The notes beneath the pieces are model-generated. The model had not been told where the DNA came from. It saw only the letters and a list, made by a program, of their open reading frames with translations, and did not search any database. From the NCBI GenBank assembly GCA_018398575.1, contig JAGTXZ010000008.1, forward strand, positions 1,426,001 to 1,490,000: a DNA stretch of 64,000 nt. Direction: 5' to 3'. The position numbers and the translations under genes are program-made. Within the stretch, counting starts at the first letter, position 1. Each line of letters begins with the position of its first letter. This document shows, in pieces, positions 56,884-64,000 of the stretch. Source of the DNA: Ampelomyces quisqualis (Eukaryota > Ascomycota > Dothideomycetes > Pleosporales > Phaeosphaeriaceae).

Positions 56884-58188
56884 TCAGTTGGCTGCAACCT
56901 TCGCGCGCATGTAGCGTGAGCGAGCGATCCTGCTGTTGAAAGAGCGCTTAGAGACGACCCCGTTCGCACAGGTGGTGCCCGCACTGACGTCTTGGAAGAC
57001 GACGCTGCCGTTGTTGCAAACACCGAACTGCTTCTCGCCATTACACACAATTGCGCCAGGGGTAGAGCAGCTTGTGCCGGAAACGCCTCCGGTGGTAGGA
57101 GGGGATGGCGCAGATGGCGAAGGAGCTGATGGTGAAGAAGGGGCGGCAGGATAGCCAGTGCCAGGTGCAGCAGGAGCGCCGGTACCGGATGCAGCAGGAA
57201 GGGAAGGCTTTGCGGGGGCAGCGGCGCCGGTGCCGGGGGCAGCAGGAGCAGTAGGCTTTGCGGGAGAGCCAGTACCGGGTGCGGCGGGATAGCTAATGCC
57301 AGGTGCAACGGGAACAGTAGGCTTTGCTGCGGCAGGAGTACCAGTGACAGTGGCCAGTGTAGTAGGGGCAACAGCGGGCGCGCCCGAGGCTGCAGGCTCG
57401 TAGGCACCGCCGGGGTTAGACGGCGGTGCAGAGGGTGCGGAAGATGGAGTTGCTGCAGATGACTGAGCAGGATAGTCGTCGGCGGGAGAAGAAGGTGCCT
57501 GTCCTGCTGGCGAAGAGGGCTCAGCTGGGGTAGAACCACCTGACGAGGCACCGCAGCTGCCAGTGGGAGGCTTCTGGTCTGTGGCCGCACCCTGCTCAAC
57601 GACTGAACCTGGGTTGGGATACTTGGTGGCAAAATTTTGAGCTGATGTGCAACCATCGCCAAGGTTTGCTCGAAGCATGTCAGGAAGAGCGTTAAAAGCA
57701 GTCATGTCGCTGGCGCCACCCGTGACCCTAATGGGGGCGCAGTTGTGATAAAGTTCAGGCGCACCTGACATCTTCGACAGCCAAGACCAACTGAAAGTCG
57801 CGTCTCCATTCGGGATGCTGTCAGGGAGCTCAAACTCGTACTCGTTGGTTTTACCATCAGTACCAGGGCATCCTCCCTCAATGGACTTGATGACTTTGAA
57901 TACTGAGTCCTTAGTTGGTGTCTTGTCCATGGTAACAGACAGTTGGCAAGATCCTCCACCGTGGACAGCTGTTCCTTTGAACTTAATAGTTTGCTTTTGT
58001 CCTACGGCCATGTCGTTCATCTTGGAGACAGTGAAGCCGTTCTGAGCCTTGCAGGGAAACTGGGCGGCAGTGATTGGACCATTGTCGATCTTGTCGACGC
58101 TGTATGGTACGGGTGACTCCATGATGATATGGGCATTGGCGGAAACGAACAGGAAAGCGGCTGCCGCGAGGGTAGAGCGGATAGACAT
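56884..58188 (-). CDS. AA11-like lytic polysaccharide monooxygenase with X278-like C-terminal module
   Basis: Single exon, 434 residues. The signal peptide is MSIRSTLAAAAFLFVSANA; cleavage leaves His20 as the mature N-terminus (HIIMESPVPYSV). That is the first ligand of the copper 'histidine brace'. The second is His76 in FKGTAVHGGGSCQLSV. SIEGGCPG and WSWLSKMSGAPELYHNCAPI (Cys pairs) complete the LPMO-like core to about residue 205. Then come about 170 residues of Ala/Pro/Ser/Thr linker with repeats like AAPGTGxPAKPTAP, surely O-glycosylated. The C-terminal Cys module (SCSTPGAIVCNGEKQFGVCN and GTTCANG) resembles the X278 chitin-binding module that accompanies AA11. Likely a secreted chitin-active oxidase. 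The AA11 assignment is from memory; a neighbouring LPMO-like family is possible. A TATA box lies at 58350-58356. Confidence 0.8.
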   Translation of the reverse strand: MSIRSTLAAAAFLFVSANAHIIMESPVPYSVDKIDNGPITAAQFPCKAQNGFTVSKMNDMAVGQKQTIKFKGTAVHGGGSCQLSVTMDKTPTKDSVFKVIKSIEGGCPGTDGKTNEYEFELPDSIPNGDATFSWSWLSKMSGAPELYHNCAPIRVTGGASDMTAFNALPDMLRANLGDGCTSAQNFATKYPNPGSVVEQGAATDQKPPTGSCGASSGGSTPAEPSSPAGQAPSSPADDYPAQSSAATPSSAPSAPPSNPGGAYEPAASGAPAVAPTTLATVTGTPAAAKPTVPVAPGISYPAAPGTGSPAKPTAPAAPGTGAAAPAKPSLPAASGTGAPAAPGTGYPAAPSSPSAPSPSAPSPPTTGGVSGTSCSTPGAIVCNGEKQFGVCNNGSVVFQDVSAGTTCANGVVSKRSFNSRIARSRYMRAKVAAN

Positions 58189-58349
58189 GTTAGAAAGTCA
58201 AAGAGTTGGTCGTACTGGAGTGGTTTTGGGCAAAGAGTGTGAAAAACCGCAATCGAAGCTAGACCAGCTAGAAGAAATAGAATGAGTGCAAAGTGGAAAT
58301 GTGATAGGGAATGTGATGGTATAGACCAGTGGAGGCAGCCATGGTAGTC

Positions 58350-58356
58350 TTTTATA
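58350..58356 (-). promoter_or_regulatory. TATA box of the LPMO-like gene
   Basis: TATAAAA on the minus strand, 162 bases upstream of the start codon at 58188. It is the best TATA box in the window and fits an inducible secreted enzyme. Pattern match only. Confidence 0.5.
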
Positions 58357-58675
58357 CAGATCAGCCATCATTGAGGTTGTGATCTTACCGCCATCAGCTG
58401 TCCACTAGACCCTCTAATGATCCCTAATCTAACGTACCTTGTGGACGATGACATTTGATGGCACAACATGGGGCGTTGAATACCAGGATTGGCGAGCGTC
58501 TAAGCCGTGAAACAGGCAGCCAGGCCGCTGAGCCTCGGAGCCAAAGGCACAACGGGAGATGCGCAAAGCCAACGCAAGAACACTACGCGCAGGTACCACG
58601 AGTGGACGGCGAAAATTGTCAGCGACGTGAAGGGGTCGCCTAGCGTCGTGAGGTCGATTTAAGGGGAGGTTTCAG

Positions 58676-58765
58676 TTTCAATGCTGCCTCCGCTCGATAA
58701 TTGGTTGAAAGCGAGTTCCGTTTCGATGTTGCGTCCACTCGATCATTGGTTGGGAGCGCGTTCGC
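58676..58765. repeat. 45-bp imperfect tandem duplication
   Basis: Copy 1 (58676-58720) and copy 2 (58721-58765) align without gaps and share about three quarters of their bases (core ctcgatNattggttg). About half of the differences are transitions. Confidence 0.75.
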
Positions 58766-59311
58766 TTACTGGGCTGGGGGCTGGCGTCGTCGCACATCGC
58801 AACCTCAGAAGCCGTCGTGGCCGTTATCCCTGCTTTTGCAGACCGATTGGTGCACCACTTCCTTCCTCGAGTGGGAGACGGTCAGTTTACTTTTCGCTGT
58901 TCACTGACCGACGCACTGAAGCCACCGCGGCTGCTCACGAAGCGTTAATGCGCTCGACACATCTGGAGACAGTACCACACTGATCGACACAGAGCGCTAA
59001 GAGTTGGTCTTGATGTTCGAGCGGGTCCGAGGGTGGAGTCGTGAGTCGAGTGTGGTCAAGAAGTACCGTGCTTTGTTTCAAGCAACGAGTGCGTCTGCAT
59101 TGATATGGATCATAACGCCCATACGTTTCCGGTCTGGCCCAATCGGTGCGCATTACTGACAGGCTTTCCGAGTGATTGCATAAACACAGTGTGCTCCGGT
59201 AGAGCTGCGCCACACAGTACTCCGTAGTGACAGTACACCGCAAACAGGCACGGAGTTCCAAACATGGATCGAGGAGCATGCACTCCTATTCAACACTGGA
59301 CGTCGGTCGAC

Positions 59312-61632
59312 TTAATGGTATAGGCGGCCTTTCTCCAATTTTCGCATTGGTACACCTGCGGCTAAGGCAATGTGACCAACCTCTGCGTCGCCACGGACAT
59401 CGCCCACGGCAACCTCGACATCTTTCAGTAGTCTTGCTCTTTCCATCGCATCTAGCATGCTACCACCTTCAGGTATCTTGATGAATGGGTTTTCGTATGT
59501 CATGCTAGAGACGAAGCCGAACATCTCGGGCCCAAGCGTTCTTCGCTTTAGTATCAAGGAGGCCGTGCCGATGAGCAATACCGTACTAGCAGCAGCCAGC
59601 AGTAGGCTAAGCCAGGCGAAGTTGCAGACGAAAACCGGGTGCGTTGTACTGATTGTCGCGTTGGTCGTTGCTCCGACGAAGTAGATGCCACTATCGAATG
59701 TCTTGAGTTGGAATAGGGAGTACCAGTCCTTGAAGGGTGCATTTCGAGTTGTCATGTTGCGTGGAAGATACACGTCTACATCTGTGACAGGTATCGTATC
59801 GAGACCGAAAGCTGATAAGTTACTTTGTGGCAAACCACCCAGGAACGCAGTCGGAGCGATTGTGAGTTGGTAGTAAGTGTTGAGCAAGAGCGCTAGTCGT
59901 CGAGCGAAGACGCTCGGGTCCAACTCAGCCAGGTTCACCCATCCAGCATTGTCATTGAGGCTTGAGATGGGTGATACGAATCGGAACGATGATGAGTTGT
60001 AGATGAACTGTTCCGTGGGGTTGGAACCCCTAGACCAACCGAAAGTTTTTGGGAATGCGGTCAACGCCAACTGAGCTATGAGATTGTGATCGAAGGGTGT
60101 AGTGTTCGTATCGCGCAGGTCTACAAGGGAAGGTCGCACTTGGATGGCAGAGCATTTCTCTTTCTTGCATTCCACAACGGTCTCGACATGAACCTGTCCT
60201 AGGGAGCAATTGACGGTATTCAAGGTTGTGGTTCCCCCCGGTTCGAAGCGGAACATTGAGGCGTAGGTGATCTGCCGCTTTGCAAACGTTTTGCCGGCCG
60301 TGGACGCGTTGACATAGCCAGCATAGGAGTTGAAACGACCGTCACTGTCATCGTGACCGTCTGTCAATGGAAGGTCAGTCTGGAGGAAGAAAGTTGAGGT
60401 CCTCCCGCCGATTTCATCCCCACCCCAGGGACTGCTTATATTGGACATCTTCTTCCATATGTACCCTGGTACAAGGGTCTGAAGCTGGGTGTAATTGAAT
60501 CTGTTCACCGTGAACTGGGTGAACGAGTCGCACTCTAGAGTGAGCTGAGAACTCTCTAGATTGAATGTTCCATCCTGAAGCAGAGGCCTGCCAATAACTG
60601 GAATGCCGACCAGGGAGAAGTACTCTTCTGGTGCTCGAAGCTCCCCTGACACATTGAACCACCTTCTTTGAGTATCTGGTAACAAGGTCGAAGTGTTGAG
60701 ATATGGGATCTTGACATTGCCCCAAGTATCTTCGGGTCCTTCCTTGGCTTGCTTTGAGCCGAGTAGAGCTGCGGCGTATAGACCTTCAACTTGAGTGAGG
60801 CCCCCGTCACTTTCCACATACGTACCACTGGTCATTGACCAAGCTGTTGATCCAGGACCAGTGGAGAGATAGCGAAGTGGCGTGTACGACTGGGATGTGC
60901 TTGTTGTGATCTCGAGCAAACGAAGCGATGCCTGACCCCCAAGCGGAGACAATGACCAAAGAAAAAGCAGGTTCGCACCAACTATGGTCATTCGTCGCAT
61001 AAGAATCTGGCTTTCGACTGTGCCCCACACGGATTGGCTAGCCATAAGAAGCTCAAGTGTCTGATACAGCCGTCAGATTCTCTGGATGCATCGAGAAAAT
61101 AATCACTTACACTGAGTTTGGTTCCCTTCTCTGCCAGGTATCTTGCGATCATTTTCATACTTCGGCCACTAATAGCAGCAAACATGATAGGGAATATGGT
61201 TGGGCCCTAAGCAGATCAGTACCTGGGAATAGAATGTGAAGCGATGGTTACTAACCAGCTGAATGGCCGACCTGACCTTCGATGCGAATGCATTCCCGTC
61301 GACAGCACGGCCATTGAGCGTCACGACCGCTATGCTGAGTACTATTCAGGTCAGTATAGTCTCGACACCATGCTGTTCTCGTACATACGTATGAAATAGA
61401 TCGGCAACAGCACCAGAATCAAGTCCCCTAGGACGAAAAGGCACGAGACCCAGTCTCGATGCTTCAATGGCCTCGCCTCTTCGGGCCAACTTGGTACCCG
61501 TGCGACAGTAGTCCCCCATGTTTTCGATATTGTTGCGGTTTTTGTCGGCACTGGTCTGTTCGTCTCCTCAATAACATCTCCTAGCGTACGTCTTCGGAAT
61601 GGGTTCCAGCTTGAATCGAGAGTCGATCTCAT
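59312..61632 (-). CDS. Fungal polytopic membrane protein with large outer domain, unknown function
   Basis: Four exons (61389-61632, 61256-61341, 61111-61206, 59312-61060; introns 47, 49 and 50 bases) give 724 residues with every join in phase. The first hydrophobic segment (about 61-90, VSCLFVLGDLILVLLPIYFI) is split by intron 1. GPTIFPIMFAAISGRSMKMI and TLELLMASQSVWGTVESQIL follow, then LLFLWSLSPLGGQASLRLLE. These blocks are the hallmark of a common but unnamed Pezizomycotina membrane family. Then comes an outer domain of about 430 residues with many Asn-X-Ser/Thr sites and several Cys, one last membrane segment near 632-655 (AWLSLLLAAASTVLLIGTAS) and a short cytosolic tail with a GDVRGDAEVGHIALA patch. 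The role is unknown; receptor- or sensor-like topology is an inference. Confidence 0.85.
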
Positions 61633-62894
61633 TGTCGTTGTGCGCTACGATCTTAGGCGCAAATCAATCGTAAGAAGGGAGCAGTAATACGGGATGAATG
61701 GTTCGCAGTGTGCGAACGCATCGTTTTTGGTAGCCATGGTCTACTTGCGGCACAGCGAGAGCAAATCCCAATCACGATCTCAGAACACTTTTGGCGCTTT
61801 GCTGATGTGGATAAGGTTTAATGGCGCACTGTCAGCGAATCGCTTCCCCTGCTTGGAACTCGAAGCGCTTGGGTGTGGCTTCCTCTTCATTCCGAGCGTG
61901 AGCTATAGGCGTTTCGACCGTAGGCGCCGTCTTCGACAGGGAAATTGTACGTTCCCATTCCCTGTTCGATGGCGGAAGGTGTGATTCAATCTGGAGAGTG
62001 TGATATTGTGGGAGCTCAAGTGCGGGAGGCGCCACCCGGCGGTACCGGTAAGGGCGCGTGCATCGAGCTTGAGCCCACCAGATCCCAACCTTCGTGCGCT
62101 ACCTTCATCGCCATCCTCTTCGCATCGTGATAAATACTGACAGATCGACGACTTCGAAGGTGTTCAGTCGAAAAGAGAGTGTCGACTTGCGATGGTCACG
62201 GCCTGTGGTCATGGCAAACTTGTTGGTAGGTACCTATGTAGGTAAGCGCCAGCAACCCGGTCTGCGCCTCTCCAGCTTCACCACCTGCGCAGCAGTAGTT
62301 CGCCTCCTAGGCTTCATCTGGCAGTTTCTGCGACAGTTGTAGATCACATACACTGAACAACTTCCAGAACGCTGTGCATGCGATTTTTGCACGTGGCAAA
62401 CTATCAACATCATCGATCCGCGTGACTCCTTGCGGTCATTCCGTGAACACACCTTCACACCAACCCTGAAGCAGTTCTCGCATCACACTCTCCAAGGCGC
62501 TGGCGGGTGCGTTGTTGTGGCGGCTTCGGTGCGCTCTTCGATGTGTCATCTTTCTGTCTTCAGCCCCATTCCAGGGTCAGATCAGTTGCAGCTGAATGCA
62601 CGCCATCAGCTACACGATGTTGCTTTAACTTCTGGCGTGTGGCGCAGTCATGCGAAGTCCCATGTCACGGATGGTTTACGGATGATGCATCCTATGAGAG
62701 TCAGAGAAGTGCAGCTGAGCGCTGCCTCGACCTGCACGTTGCCGTGAAGAGCGTGGTCAGATGCAAGTGTGGCCGCCTAGCCGGTGAGGAAGTGCTAAGC
62801 GTGGCATTCTCCTAGGTATTACTCCCAACTTTCTTCAGCACCATTTTGAGCCGGCGACACCTCCAACGTAGCATATATTTCCCAAGTCAATGCA
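61633..62894. other. Divergent intergenic region
   Basis: Contains the promoters of the membrane-protein gene (minus) and of the truncated gene at the right edge (plus). Frames up to about 105 codons without family resemblance. No special repeats seen. Confidence 0.6.
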
Positions 62895-64000
62895 ATGAAG
62901 GAAGAAGCTGAAGCTGCAGTAGACACGGTGAGTACCTAGGTAGTTGTTAAGCTGATTCAGTTCCTAGCTTAATTTACATATGACTAGTACTTGTCCATAC
63001 TGACTAAGCTTATACAGGCCAAAGGCGTTCTACGAGATCTTGTCGTTGTTGTTTCGCTTGTCCGAACCTTAACAGAGTCTTTCGGGTCCGCCAGTGATCT
63101 ATATCGCAAGCTTAAACGAAAATCGAGGACAGACTCGCCGAGCAGTGATGATGCGAAAGAAGATCGAGAGAAGCGGCGTCATAAGCCATTCCGGAGACGG
63201 AGAAACTCAAGTTCTGAGTCGGTTCGCGGGCGAGGTCGTCGTCATCGCGTAAGCTGGGGTGGAGGCACCAAGGACGTTGATTATAGCGACAGCGACGAGG
63301 AGTCAATTTGCACTTCCTCTTCCCAAGTGCTAGCAGAATACGATCGTGGATACCAGAAACTGGGCGAAGAATTTGCACGCGGTGATTGTATGTCACACTA
63401 TATTAGAACCATGTTCCATGCTGACGTCGAGGTAGTGGTTACGCAGAATCAACTCCAATCGCAAATCATTCAACTTCAACACACATTACTGAGCATCCAC
63501 CAAGACTTTATGCTGAGTACCTATTCAGCACCATCTTCTTCCCACTCTCATCTTGTCCGACTTATACAAACTACACGCACTGCCCGCATGGCATCCATAC
63601 AAGCACTGCACATGCAGTATCAACGCATGCTTCAGCCGCCCGAGTCATCGATTCCAGATCCCTGCCGAAGTGTCCCAGGAGCTTTTCCAACCCCACCAGT
63701 CAATATGCCCCGTCATGATAGTGTGACCAGAATACCTAGCTCGAAGCCAAGGCGTAGGAGCCGAAGCAGGAGTCCAGCGAAGCCGGTCGGCGATGGAGAG
63801 TTCACCATGCAACCGTATCCAAACCCTCAGCATAAGCCTAGCCCAAGACTGCCACCATCTAGTCAAAGTTTATTCTGCGTTTATGCCCGGGACCTCCAGC
63901 ATCATCCGCGTCTTCCTTTGACGGACAACTACAAGGAGGGTGGCGACAACATGTGCCCGTTCTGCCATGCACACACTGCTACACGACCGGGGAAGGCGTG
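62895..64000 (+). CDS. Hypothetical fungal protein, cut by the window end
   Basis: Three exons are visible (62895-62927, 63018-63387, 63436 to past 64000) with introns of 90 and 48 bases. The reading is continuous: MKEEAEAAVDTAKGVLRDLV, a helical start, then an Arg/Lys/Ser-rich stretch (KPFRRRRNSSSESVRGRGRR). A helical segment spans intron 2 (LGEEFARGDLVTQNQLQSQI), followed by a Ser/Pro/Arg region. The last visible residues, NMCPFCHAHTATRPGKA, may be the first half of a zinc-binding motif (CPFCH). The longer minus-strand frames over this segment are shadows. The layout (short helix, disordered basic linker, C-terminal CxxCH) is common in fungal proteins of unknown function. At least 322 residues; the 3' end is outside the window. 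Confidence 0.7.

Larger units (their letters stand above)
58189..59311. other. Intergenic region, no gene recognised
   Basis: Promoter of the LPMO-like gene at the left end and 3' UTR of the polytopic membrane protein at the right end. It includes the 45-bp duplication and TACTCCGTA at 59218. Confidence 0.6.

Noticed and set aside
56634..57662. 342-codon minus frame rich in Leu/Pro
   Set aside because: Out-of-frame shadow of the Ala/Pro/Thr linker of the LPMO-like gene.

Overview
The window is nuclear DNA of a filamentous ascomycete (Pezizomycotina; the class Dothideomycetes is my guess, not proven). The evidence is short GT-AG introns of about 45-65 bases with CTAAC/CTGAC branch points, and fungal-specific families: a TOK outward-rectifier K+ channel, a Zn(II)2Cys6 regulator, Swc3, Sos7, a DUF8004-like protein, a DHA1-type MFS transporter and an AA11/X278-like copper oxygenase. 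About 20 protein genes were modelled by joining exons. No rRNA, convincing tRNA, CRISPR array, transposase or reverse transcriptase was seen.

Layout. 0-2.8 kb: a 15-bp minisatellite, then a divergent pair, an SR-rich putative splicing protein (-) and the kinetochore protein Sos7 (+), whose start codons are 183 bases apart. 3.6-6.1 kb: cytochrome b561-type membrane protein with a long disordered tail. 7.9-10.1 kb: Zn2Cys6 transcription factor, followed by about 4 kb without a credible gene. 14.2-20.4 kb, all on the minus strand: a large Ser/Thr-rich extracellular protein with a Stig1-like cysteine motif, a single-pass membrane protein and the TOK channel. The channel gene has five 18-bp CACGTG repeats just upstream. 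21.8-27.7 kb: a coiled-coil fungal protein and a patatin/TAG lipase. 28.1-32.8 kb: an AT-hook protein with a C-terminal membrane segment, a DUF7730-like protein and an unknown disordered protein.

33-34.9 kb is an unusual intergenic stretch (poly-T, perfect hairpin, nested palindromes) ahead of an MFS transporter (35-36.7 kb). 37.3-41.1 kb: a doubtful small ORF and a DUF8004-like gene. 43-45.2 kb: a TM/coiled-coil protein and an Rdx (SelW-like) gene that needs a GC-AG intron. 46.3-54.2 kb: a long disordered Pro/Ala/Lys protein, mitochondrial EF-G (Mef1) and an ABHD12-like hydrolase. 54.3-61.6 kb (-): Swc3, an AA11-like LPMO and a polytopic membrane protein. A gene truncated by the window edge starts at 62.9 kb.

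The genes are mostly unrelated housekeeping and accessory functions; I see no biosynthetic cluster. The most striking signals are non-coding. The 9-mer TACTCCGTA/TACGGAGTA occurs 14 times, always between genes, against about 0.5 expected, and the CACGTG array lies in the K+ channel promoter. Coordinates of multi-exon genes span first to last exon; exon limits are given in the evidence.
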